Origin: Gammaproteobacteria bacterium
GTDB taxonomy: Bacteria; Pseudomonadota; Gammaproteobacteria; Pseudomonadales; Azotimanducaceae
Assembly (NCBI GenBank): GCA_002715785.1
Contig: PBAA01000009.1
Coordinates: forward strand, 54,491 to 68,333
Length of the DNA stretch: 13,843 bases
Direction: 5' to 3'
How positions within the stretch are numbered: the first letter of the stretch is position 1; each line of letters begins with the position of its first letter. This document shows, one piece after another, positions 7,511-13,843 of the stretch. The translations under genes and the position numbers were made by a program. The notes below the pieces were generated by a model, which was given only the letters and a program-made list of their open reading frames with translations, searched no databases and was not told the origin of the DNA.

Positions 7511-9937
7511 GTGCGGCTACGAACACAACGAAAAATGCGCAGCCAACAGCTCACCGCGAAGCCCGCCGGATTGATTTACCGGATGTCGCGCGCCGTGTTG
7601 GCTCGCCTAGTCAAACCCAATCTCGTTGGCGAGATGAACTTTGGCAATCTGGATCTTTTGTATGTCCTACCCCAACGATCCCTCGCAGACCTTCTTCTCC
7701 TTGATCTCGCCTGCGAAAAGACAGCCTCGCCTCCACCTTTACAGTCGCTCTCCGAGCCACATGAGGCAACACGTTTTTTCTTTTTGAACCGAGGGGGCGG
7801 GTTCTTCGAGAAAAATACCATGCGAACCTATTCCGAGCGCATGCTGCGAATTGACCGAGCCCACGCGCAGGATCCAGCCTTACGTCTCACGGTTGTTCCG
7901 GTCTCGATTTTCTGGGGACGCGCCGCAAATAAAGATAAATCCCTCGTTCGTTCAATGGTGTCTGACGAATGGTTGATTTCTTCGAGACTGCGGCGAATGC
8001 TCGGGCTACTGTTCAACCGCTCGGACATTTTGATCAGGTTCGGAGCGCCTCTGCCTTGGCCAAGTACACCGTCCTCTCAAGGAGGCGGCAACCGCAATGT
8101 CCGCAAATTAGCCCGATTACTCCGGGTCCACTTTCGTAACGAGAGGACGGCCGCTCTAGGGCCCAACCTTTCAAACCGTCGTTCCTTGGTGGAAAAAATT
8201 GTTTCCAGTCGATCGGTGCAAGATGCGATCGAATCAGCGGAAGGCGACTGGGTGACACTCGAAGCAGAGGCACGTCGTGATGCCTTCGCGATAGGGTCCA
8301 ACATGTCGTACCCCACCATCAGAATCTTAGAGCGTCTCCTCACTTGGTTCTGGCACCGTATTTATGACGGTGTAGACATTCAGGGGTTCGAGCAGCTTGA
8401 GCAGATTGCCCAAACCCACACGCTCGTGTACGCACCATGTCACCGATCGCACGTAGATTATCTCGTTCTATCGCACGCGCTTTTTGGTCTCGGGTTGATG
8501 CTTCCGCATATTGCTGCAGGTGACAATTTGAACATGCCGGTGATCGGAAAGTTACTTCGACGTGGAGGTGCTTTCTTCATGCGCCGCTCCTTTCGTAACG
8601 ATCCAATTTACCGTGCCGTCATGCGCGAATATCTCAATGAAGTTTTTTCGCGAGGACATTCTGTCGAATATTTCGTCGAAGGGGGACGGAGCCGGACCGG
8701 CAGGATATTGCCACCACAACTTGGCATGCTAAGTATGACACTGGCTAGTTATGCTCTGGGATTACCGCGCCCCGTCGCCATCATTCCCGTCTATTTAAGT
8801 TACGAGAAACTGATCGAGGCTAACGCGTATCTATCCGAACTACGAGGCGAGCGTAAACGTCTCGAAAATGTAGCCGACGTGTTCCGAAACTTACGATTGA
8901 TTAAACAGAATTTCGGTCGCGTGATGCTGCGATTTGGAACCTCCATCGATCTTGGCACATTCGTCAACAACTTCAATCGCGAACACAACCACCCCTCGTT
9001 GCCCGCGACTGCCGCGCAATCCCTTGGCCACGAAATACTGACAGCAGTAAATGATTCGGCCTACGTCAATCCCGTCAATCTCATCGCTTTAACGACCCTG
9101 TCCATGCCTCAATTCACAATTGAAGAGCGAGTCTTGGTGCAACATTTGGACTATCTGAAAAGACTGATTACGACCAATCGCGAGCACCATAACTATAGCG
9201 TCACGAACCTCTCGCCAACACAGATACTCGAACACGTTGAACGCTTGGACATGCTGCAGCGCGAAGAAACTGAGGGCGAGCGACTAGTAGGACACGACTC
9301 CGCGACCGCTATTTTGATGACTTGGTATAGGAACAACGTCTTACACGTCTTCGCCCAATCAGCGATGGTTGCATGCTTGCTCGTCAATCGCAGACTTCCG
9401 TTAAGAGTTAGTGCTCTCGAGCGTCTTATGGCAACGGTGCTGCCATACATTGAGTCAGAGCTCTCGTTTCGATCTGCACCAGAAGAGACGAATCAATGCT
9501 TGTTGCAACTTGAGACGCTTGGACTTCTTCACCGTGCTGATGGGGCGGTCACGCCTCCCAGCCAAGGCAGCGCCGGCCGATTCCACCTTAATTTATTGGC
9601 AAACGCACTGATGCCGACGCTCGAACGCTTCTATATCGCAATCGCCCTTCTAGACAGAGCTGGAAATGCTATATACACACGGAATACTTTGGTTGAAACC
9701 GCTTGTCGAACGGCCCGTCGCTTCTCGGTCTTATATGGTTCCAACTCACCCGAGTTTTTCGATCCGGTTCTCTTTCGCGGGTTAATCAACACACTCCACG
9801 ATCGCGGGGTCGTCCGGACAGATCGTGACGATTACCTCTGCTTTGACTCATCGATCAGGGAACTCATTCGACTGTCACGTCACATCATCAGAACGGAATT
9901 ACAGCAGTCCATCCCGCTGCCGGCATCCGAAGCCTAA
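7511..9937 (+). CDS. plsB: Glycerol-3-phosphate 1-O-acyltransferase PlsB
   Basis: 808 residues (E. coli PlsB is 807). PlsB is a membrane-associated enzyme that moves a fatty acyl group from acyl-ACP or acyl-CoA to position 1 of glycerol-3-phosphate, the first step of phospholipid synthesis. Acyltransferase motifs are intact: motif I CHRSHVDY with catalytic H311 and D316; HIAAGDNLNMPVIGKLLRRGGAFFMRR; motif III VEGGRSRTGR (E390-R398), which binds the phosphate of the substrate; and the motif IV region RPVAIIPVYLSYEKLIE. The long N-terminal (MYVLP-like YVLPQRS) and C-terminal regions also match PlsB, not short PlsC enzymes. The start is uncertain: GTG at 7511 or ATG at 7535, neither with a visible Shine-Dalgarno sequence; the family N terminus fits both. 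It lies 77 bases after gspD, so it may be in the same transcript. It converges with rsmJ, 2 bases apart. Confidence 0.96.
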   Translation: MRLRTQRKMRSQQLTAKPAGLIYRMSRAVLARLVKPNLVGEMNFGNLDLLYVLPQRSLADLLLLDLACEKTASPPPLQSLSEPHEATRFFFLNRGGGFFEKNTMRTYSERMLRIDRAHAQDPALRLTVVPVSIFWGRAANKDKSLVRSMVSDEWLISSRLRRMLGLLFNRSDILIRFGAPLPWPSTPSSQGGGNRNVRKLARLLRVHFRNERTAALGPNLSNRRSLVEKIVSSRSVQDAIESAEGDWVTLEAEARRDAFAIGSNMSYPTIRILERLLTWFWHRIYDGVDIQGFEQLEQIAQTHTLVYAPCHRSHVDYLVLSHALFGLGLMLPHIAAGDNLNMPVIGKLLRRGGAFFMRRSFRNDPIYRAVMREYLNEVFSRGHSVEYFVEGGRSRTGRILPPQLGMLSMTLASYALGLPRPVAIIPVYLSYEKLIEANAYLSELRGERKRLENVADVFRNLRLIKQNFGRVMLRFGTSIDLGTFVNNFNREHNHPSLPATAAQSLGHEILTAVNDSAYVNPVNLIALTTLSMPQFTIEERVLVQHLDYLKRLITTNREHHNYSVTNLSPTQILEHVERLDMLQREETEGERLVGHDSATAILMTWYRNNVLHVFAQSAMVACLLVNRRLPLRVSALERLMATVLPYIESELSFRSAPEETNQCLLQLETLGLLHRADGAVTPPSQGSAGRFHLNLLANALMPTLERFYIAIALLDRAGNAIYTRNTLVETACRTARRFSVLYGSNSPEFFDPVLFRGLINTLHDRGVVRTDRDDYLCFDSSIRELIRLSRHIIRTELQQSIPLPASEA

Positions 9938-9939
9938 TT

Positions 9940-10671
9940 TCAGTTGGCTCGATAGACATCGAAGCGCACGCTCCTCGCTCGAATTTGCCAATCGGGGCTC
10001 CTTATTAGTGGCGGATCCTTTATGCGATTCTTAATCACCACACGCTGGTTCGCACATTCGAATGACCACTCGGCGATCTCCCGAGTATCTGATTGATCCG
10101 CTATATCCGCTAACACTTGCATAGGATAAGAAGGCAGGGCCGTTTTCGGATGCAAGGGAAACATAGGGTCTAAATACACGACGTCCCAACAGTGCATTCG
10201 GTCGGCTAACAACTCACCTACATCAACGCGTATACCATTAAGCGAGCAAATCTCCGAGCGTTTGATCCGGTCGTAAAGCATCGCAAAAACTAGTGGTTGC
10301 AACTCACAACAAGTGACCCGACAACCAAGTGTCGCGAGCGTAAGCCCGTCCGTACCCCAGCCCGCGAATGCGTCAAGAACTGTCATACCGTCACGAACAC
10401 CGCATGCTCTCGATAATGGGGATCGACGTCCGGATAGAGAGCGCCTTCGGATATCGTCCAGCGATAAACGCATGGATTGTTTGTCCGGATGTCGAAGTGT
10501 TAAATCAGACTCATTGAGACAGAGATGCCAACCGTTTGGCGCCAGGTTTAAGGGAGCGACGTCATACCCAATCGCCGTCGCGAAATCCCGAGCACGCTCT
10601 TCAGCGTCGTCAAAGTAGACGATCAATTTCCTCTCGACCAAATCAGCAACCTCGCTATGAGCGTCAGTCAA
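9940..10671 (-). CDS. rsmJ: 16S rRNA (guanine1516-N2)-methyltransferase RsmJ
   Basis: Up to 243 residues. RsmJ uses S-adenosylmethionine to methylate G1516 of 16S rRNA in the small subunit. Visible: the SAM-binding motif VLDAFAGWGTDGLTLA at 98-113 (E. coli has the form DATAGLGRDAFVLA), followed by CRVTCCELQP; VVYLDPMFP at 164-172, the hallmark of this family; and RVVIKNRIKDPPL near the end, like the RVVVKRP segment in E. coli. These motifs are somewhat diverged, but the order and spacing fit. The start is uncertain. TTG at 10671 has no ribosome site; TTG at 10641 has GAGG 8 bases upstream and would give 233 residues. It follows tsaB by 51 bases on the same strand and is probably co-transcribed. 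Its stop is 2 bases from that of plsB. Confidence 0.88.
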   Translation of the reverse strand: MTDAHSEVADLVERKLIVYFDDAEERARDFATAIGYDVAPLNLAPNGWHLCLNESDLTLRHPDKQSMRLSLDDIRRRSLSGRRSPLSRACGVRDGMTVLDAFAGWGTDGLTLATLGCRVTCCELQPLVFAMLYDRIKRSEICSLNGIRVDVGELLADRMHCWDVVYLDPMFPLHPKTALPSYPMQVLADIADQSDTREIAEWSFECANQRVVIKNRIKDPPLIRSPDWQIRARSVRFDVYRAN

Positions 10672-10722
10672 TACGAACCGTTCAAAGCATAGTTCCTACC
10701 CGACACCGACAACTCTCCCGAG

Positions 10723-11334
10723 TCATTGAGGAGCCGTAGCTCGCCACGGAGTGTCTCCCTCGACGTATACTGGAAGCCCCTGCTCCGCATGCAACCAACT
10801 ACCAACTTCGCGTTGCGCAATCCTTAACACATGGCGAGCCGAAAGTGCGACTTGAGAATCACCGACAATGCGGTGTCGGGCGCGAAAAGCATTCTCATCG
10901 ATCAACTGATCCTTCGAGGTATGGATGATGTCTCCAGATCTCGCATCAAACTCGGCGACATACACCAAACTTCGCCGAGACCGTCGGGACGTGGCGAACT
11001 CGGTTAGTTGACGATCTTGTTCCAAGCTGGATAAGGCCATGGCTCTCGACGTCTCAACCGGACAGACCGGGATGTCCCAAGCCAAAGCGATCCCCTGCGC
11101 GATTCCCGCAGCGATCCTCACACCCGTAAACGAACCCGGCCCGGCGGAAAAAGCAACGCAGTCGACCGCGTCCCGTTCAATCGCTGAGGCTGACAAAACT
11201 GCGTCGACCATAGATAGCACGATTTCGTTGTGCAGCCTCGATGCCAGCCGTGTATCCTCGAGCACCATTTCGTTATTACCAATAGCGACCGAACAGAGTT
11301 CAGCGGTGGTTTCCAAAGCTAACAACGCGGCCAT
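10723..11334 (-). CDS. tsaB: tRNA threonylcarbamoyladenosine biosynthesis protein TsaB
   Basis: 203 residues. TsaB (YeaZ) is the non-catalytic partner of TsaD in the TsaB-TsaD-TsaE complex that makes t6A37 in tRNAs reading ANN codons, and it is normally essential. The ASKHA-type fold is shown by LLALETTAELCSVAIG (4-19), ASRLHNEIVLSMVDAVL (31-47) and the family signature SAGPGSFTGVRIAAGIAQGIA (63-83). It is shorter than E. coli TsaB (231) by about 28 residues, at the C-terminal side, where the family varies. The ATG at 11334 gives the standard N terminus, but no Shine-Dalgarno sequence precedes it. The divergent moeA start codon is only 6 bases away, so the tsaB promoter must lie inside moeA. 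rsmJ follows downstream. Confidence 0.94.
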   Translation of the reverse strand: MAALLALETTAELCSVAIGNNEMVLEDTRLASRLHNEIVLSMVDAVLSASAIERDAVDCVAFSAGPGSFTGVRIAAGIAQGIALAWDIPVCPVETSRAMALSSLEQDRQLTEFATSRRSRRSLVYVAEFDARSGDIIHTSKDQLIDENAFRARHRIVGDSQVALSARHVLRIAQREVGSWLHAEQGLPVYVEGDTPWRATAPQ

Positions 11335-11340
11335 ACGTGC

Positions 11341-12573
11341 ATGCTAAACGTTGACGACGCGTTGCGAAAACTAAGTGATCTAGCCTTGCCAGTGTTGGAC
11401 TCGGAAGCGATTCCTCTATCCGCATCTAACGGTCGTGTCGTTGCATCCATCATCGAGGCACCCATGGACGTGCCGCCCTTCGACGCGTCAGCGATGGATG
11501 GATATGCGCTTCACGCACACGACCTCGACCTCGACCTCAATCAAGACCAAGGCCTTACCGTAGTTGGCGAGAGCAAGGCAGGACACGTTTACCAAGATCC
11601 GTTAGTCCCGGGCACAACAGTACGCATTTTTACCGGAGCTCCGATACCCAACGGCACAGCCGCTGTTGTCATTCAAGAAGACATTGAAAGGAATGGGGAT
11701 CAGATTCGTTTTCGCGTTTCGCCTGAGATCGGCGAGAACATTCGAAGTCAAGGCCACGATATCGCCAAGATGCAACTTCTCGCAAAATCCGGTGACCGGC
11801 TTGATGCCTACAAGATTAGTCTATTGGCCGCTTGTGGAGTGACCGAAGTAACAGCCGTGCGTCGGATCCGGGTGGCTCTATTTTCAACAGGCGATGAATT
11901 GACTGATCCCGGCTCACCATTGGGCCCAGGTCAGATATATGACGCCAACCGCACCGCTCTTCGCGAGCTGGTTTCAGAACGCCCAGTGGAGGTGTTGGAT
12001 CTAGGAGCTCTTCCCGACGACCCCCAAGCGATCAGCCGGGCACTCCAAACCGCCGTGGAAACAGCGGATGTCGTAATCACAAGTGGTGGTGTGTCGGTAG
12101 GCGATGCCGATTACGTTAAAGACGTAGTGGCCCAAGTCGGTTCGTTAGATTTCTGGAAAATCGCGTTGAAACCGGGAAAACCTCTCGCTGTCGGTCGAGT
12201 CGGCAATGCGCTTTTCTTCGGCCTCCCCGGGAATCCCGTTTCGACCATCATTACTTACTTATTGTTTGTCGCGCCAACGATCGACCGACTTTGCGGGATG
12301 CCTGACAGTACGCCCCATCAGTTACCAGCAATACTGCAAGGAACGATTGAGCACCATCGAGGGCGTCGAGAATACGTCCGGGGCATTTTTCGCATAAACG
12401 GCAATCGCATTACCGTATCACCGAACGGAGACCAAAGTTCGAATCGGCTTACCTCTTTCGCCAACGCAAATTGTTTGATCGTGGTCCCAGAACGAACCGA
12501 TGGCATCAAACCGGGCTCGATAGTCGACATCCTACTACTGCCAACTGATCGCGCCCATATTTGGACCGGGTAA
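11341..12573 (+). CDS. moeA: Molybdopterin molybdenumtransferase MoeA
   Basis: 410 residues (E. coli MoeA is 411). MoeA inserts molybdenum from molybdate into adenylylated molybdopterin, the last step of Moco synthesis, in the cytoplasm. Family motifs are present: VPPFDASAMDGYA (44-56, with the conserved Asp53); FSTGDEL (181-187); LGPGQIYDANR (194-204); TSGGVSVGDADYVKD (247-261, including Asp257); KPGKPLAVG (277-285); and GLPGNPVSTI (294-303). The C-terminal domain IV follows at about 325-405. A short acidic LDLDLNQDQ stretch at 62-70 comes from a hexanucleotide repeat. The ATG at 11341 gives the expected N terminus but has no Shine-Dalgarno sequence and starts 6 bases from the tsaB start on the other strand. 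It converges on adk with a gap of 29 bases. No other Moco genes are in the window. Confidence 0.95.
   Translation: MLNVDDALRKLSDLALPVLDSEAIPLSASNGRVVASIIEAPMDVPPFDASAMDGYALHAHDLDLDLNQDQGLTVVGESKAGHVYQDPLVPGTTVRIFTGAPIPNGTAAVVIQEDIERNGDQIRFRVSPEIGENIRSQGHDIAKMQLLAKSGDRLDAYKISLLAACGVTEVTAVRRIRVALFSTGDELTDPGSPLGPGQIYDANRTALRELVSERPVEVLDLGALPDDPQAISRALQTAVETADVVITSGGVSVGDADYVKDVVAQVGSLDFWKIALKPGKPLAVGRVGNALFFGLPGNPVSTIITYLLFVAPTIDRLCGMPDSTPHQLPAILQGTIEHHRGRREYVRGIFRINGNRITVSPNGDQSSNRLTSFANANCLIVVPERTDGIKPGSIVDILLLPTDRAHIWTG
11521..11538 (+). repeat. Three tandem GACCTC units inside moeA
   Basis: GACCTC occurs three times without interruption and encodes Asp-Leu repeats. It falls where family members vary in length, between the MDGYA motif and the next strand. 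A change in copy number would add or remove two residues without shifting the frame. Confidence 0.8.
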
Positions 12574-12602
12574 GGTAAGAAACTCGACACTTGCAGCCCC
12601 AT

Positions 12603-13238
12603 TCAATGGCTTAATGCCCCTAAAACATTGTTAGTAATGTTTTGGACGGATCCTGTTCCATGGATCTTTGAGAACGCAACCGTGCTGTCGCGATAATACT
12701 GAACGAGAGGTCGAGTTTGATCGTGATAGACCTTAAGACGTTCTTTGACAGTTTCTTCGACGTCATCAACCCGTTGCACCAACCTATCTCCCGTTTCATC
12801 GTCCTTACCTTCTACTTCGGGCGGGTTAAACACCACGTGGTAAACACGACCACTTGCCTCGTGTATCCGCCGTCCTGTGATGCGCCGAACCACTTCTTCG
12901 TCGGACACATCAATCTCCAAAACATGATCAAGAACAATACCGTTCGATGTAAGCGCCTCCGCCTGAGGAATCGTTCTCGGAAAACCGTCGAATAGAAACC
13001 CACCTTTGCAATCGGGCTCGCTCAAACGTTCCATTACAAGCTCGAGAATCACGCTATCCGATACCAATTCTCCCGCGTCCATAATCGACTTCACTCGCTT
13101 CCCCAACGTCGATCCTGCGGCAATGGCTGCCCGTAGCATATCCCCCGTCGATATCTGAGGAATGTTGAATCTCGCACAAATTGCGTGAGCCTGTGTTCCT
13201 TTCCCCGCACCGGGCGGTCCAAGTAGAATCAAATTCAT
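12603..13238 (-). CDS. adk: Adenylate kinase Adk
   Basis: 211 residues. Adk catalyses ATP + AMP = 2 ADP in the cytoplasm. The P-loop GPPGAGKGT is at 7-15. The AMP-binding region ISTGDMLRAA follows, and FDGFPRT is in its usual place. The LID has RITGRRIHEASGRVYHVVFNPP and lacks the four cysteines of zinc-binding Gram-positive forms; the long lid and overall length match E. coli Adk (214). DRLVQRVDDVEETVKERLKVY completes the lid and the conserved arginine pair. I chose the ATG at 13238 over an in-frame TTG at 13244, because MNLILLGPPG matches the family N terminus and GGAG lies 8 bases before the ATG but only 2 before the TTG. It converges with moeA; rlmD lies upstream on the same strand, with a 138-base spacer. 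Confidence 0.97.
   Translation of the reverse strand: MNLILLGPPGAGKGTQAHAICARFNIPQISTGDMLRAAIAAGSTLGKRVKSIMDAGELVSDSVILELVMERLSEPDCKGGFLFDGFPRTIPQAEALTSNGIVLDHVLEIDVSDEEVVRRITGRRIHEASGRVYHVVFNPPEVEGKDDETGDRLVQRVDDVEETVKERLKVYHDQTRPLVQYYRDSTVAFSKIHGTGSVQNITNNVLGALSH
12622..12643. terminator. AT-rich hairpin at the 3' end of adk, possible terminator for moeA
   Basis: AAAACATT (12622-12629) and AATGTTTT (12636-12643) are a perfect 8-base inverted repeat with a 6-base loop. It lies within the last adk codons. Read from moeA it ends in four T, so it could serve as a weak terminator. The stem is AT-rich and the T tract is short, so it may be chance. Confidence 0.3.
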
Positions 13239-13246
13239 GGGCAAAT

Positions 13247-13250
13247 CTCC
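13247..13250 (-). promoter_or_regulatory. Ribosome binding site of adk
   Basis: On the minus strand GGAG (TGGAG with the adjacent base) lies 8 bases before the ATG at 13238. It sets the adk start and is one of the few clear Shine-Dalgarno sequences in the window. Confidence 0.7.
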
Positions 13251-13376
13251 ACAAAACTAACGCGCGGAAAGTGTCGCCTGGCGCGCCGGCCACTTACCAG
13301 ATTTCTTCAACTTTCCATCTTACTTTTAAACCGATCGCGGTCTTTAAGCTACTGTTCCCGGCATTCGTCATGAACG
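13251..13376 (-). promoter_or_regulatory. Spacer between rlmD and adk, expected to hold the adk promoter and leader
   Basis: This is most of the largest gene-free stretch in the window. The part nearest rlmD is AT-rich. The part nearest adk holds a CTGGCGCGCCGG near-palindrome (13278-13289) inside a longer inverted repeat. A TTAAAG / TAAGAT pair on the adk strand has a 19-base spacer, too long to be trusted as a promoter. The assignment is by position, not by a strong motif. Confidence 0.35.
13266..13316. repeat. Inverted repeat in the adk leader
   Basis: GGAAAGT (13266-13272) and ACTTTCC (13310-13316) form 7-base arms. On the adk strand an inner CTGG/CCAG pair could extend the fold. The structure would sit just upstream of the adk ribosome binding site. 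The arms are short for their separation, so chance is possible. Confidence 0.3.
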
Positions 13377-13843
13377 CTATAACCGACCAAAACTACCAAC
13401 CACTTCAACGTGACTTGTATGCGGAAACATATCGAAGACCTGTACGCTTTCAAGTTGAAATCCGATTTGATCGAGTACGGCTGCGTCTTCAGCAAACGTA
13501 GTTGGATTACAAGAAACATACACCACCCGTTTTGCCCGATCGGCGAATCGTGCCAATTCCGGCCCCGCGCCCGAACGGGGGGGATCGAGCAACATTTTAT
13601 AATCACGCTTCGTTAATTCGTGATCCGTTGGTCGATAGAGGTCGCTGACCAAGAATCTTGCAACTTTTGACAGATTATTCCTCTCCGCATTCCGTCGCGC
13701 CTGTCCAACCGCGGTCTCGGAGATTTCAAAACCCAAAACAGACTTCGCGGTTCGGGCGATTGGTAAACTGAAGTTTCCAATTCCACAGAAGAGGTCGACA
13801 ACCCGATCCTCACTTTCTAGATCTAGCCCCTTCAGCACAGCCG
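13377..13843 (-). CDS. rlmD: 23S rRNA (uracil1939-C5)-methyltransferase RlmD, C-terminal part (5' end outside window)
   Basis: About 155 C-terminal residues are in the window; the frame is open to the right edge, so the TRAM domain and iron-sulfur cluster cysteines that RlmD normally carries cannot be checked. Seen: SAM motif VVDLFCGIGNFSLPIA; the acidic end of the next strand in GFEISETAVGQARRNAERNN; DPPRSGAGPELARFA; the catalytic cysteine in VVYVSCNPTTFAEDAAVL; and the C-terminal signature VFDMFPHTSHVEVVGSF, which follows the RlmD (RumA) pattern more than TrmA. RlmD methylates U1939 of 23S rRNA at C5. A GTG within the frame at 13838 is an internal codon. RlmCD-type or RlmC enzymes are possible alternatives, since the part that tells them apart is mostly missing. 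Confidence 0.87.
   Translation of the reverse strand, partial: AVLKGLDLESEDRVVDLFCGIGNFSLPIARTAKSVLGFEISETAVGQARRNAERNNLSKVARFLVSDLYRPTDHELTKRDYKMLLDPPRSGAGPELARFADRAKRVVYVSCNPTTFAEDAAVLDQIGFQLESVQVFDMFPHTSHVEVVGSFGRL

Noticed and set aside
12717..12995. Plus-strand open frame inside adk
   Set aside because: It is antisense to the Adk lid and AMP-binding regions, which are highly conserved. There is no family match and no initiation signal.
13299..13345. TTAAAG / TAAGAT on the minus strand as an adk promoter
   Set aside because: The spacer is 19 bases and both boxes are imperfect; not strong enough to list as a promoter.

Overview
The window looks like ordinary chromosomal DNA from a gammaproteobacterium of moderate GC content. 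It is packed with core genes and no open stretch exceeds about 140 bases. The taxonomic call rests on gene content (long GlnD, a PlsB-type acyltransferase of E. coli length, RsmJ, GspN/GspC and a Gram-negative Adk) and on gene order. As I recall, pseudomonads carry glnD, dapC, plsB, rsmJ, tsaB and adk in one neighbourhood. I cannot name a species. I saw no mobile element, CRISPR array, tRNA/rRNA gene or phage remnant.

Left part (1-7433, + strand) is a tight run of six genes: glnD (5' end missing), dapC, dapE, gspN, gspC and gspD. The first three junctions are overlaps: ATGA at glnD/dapC and dapC/dapE, and ATGTTGA at dapE/gspN. The gspC/gspD junction shares one base (TAATG). The run joins a nitrogen sensor (GlnD), two steps of succinylase-type lysine and diaminopimelate synthesis (DapC, DapE), and three proteins of the type II secretion system: the outer-membrane secretin GspD, its inner-membrane connector GspC, and GspN. 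The rest of the secretion machine (gspE-gspM) is not in the window, and neither is dapD.

Middle part: plsB (7511-9937, + strand; first acylation of glycerol-3-phosphate) follows gspD after 77 bases. It runs into rsmJ on the opposite strand with only 2 bases between the stop codons. The minus-strand pair tsaB-rsmJ (11334 down to 9940) encodes a tRNA t6A factor and a 16S rRNA methyltransferase.

Right part: moeA (molybdopterin molybdenumtransferase, + strand) starts 6 bases from the start codon of divergent tsaB and ends 29 bases from the stop codon of convergent adk. adk and, upstream of it, the C-terminal part of rlmD (23S rRNA m5U methyltransferase, cut by the window edge) lie on the minus strand.

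I did not find a previously undescribed system. The points most worth checking are the detached gspN-gspC-gspD block in a lysine operon, the insertion of moeA between adk and tsaB with almost no room for promoters, and the many starts without a visible Shine-Dalgarno sequence.
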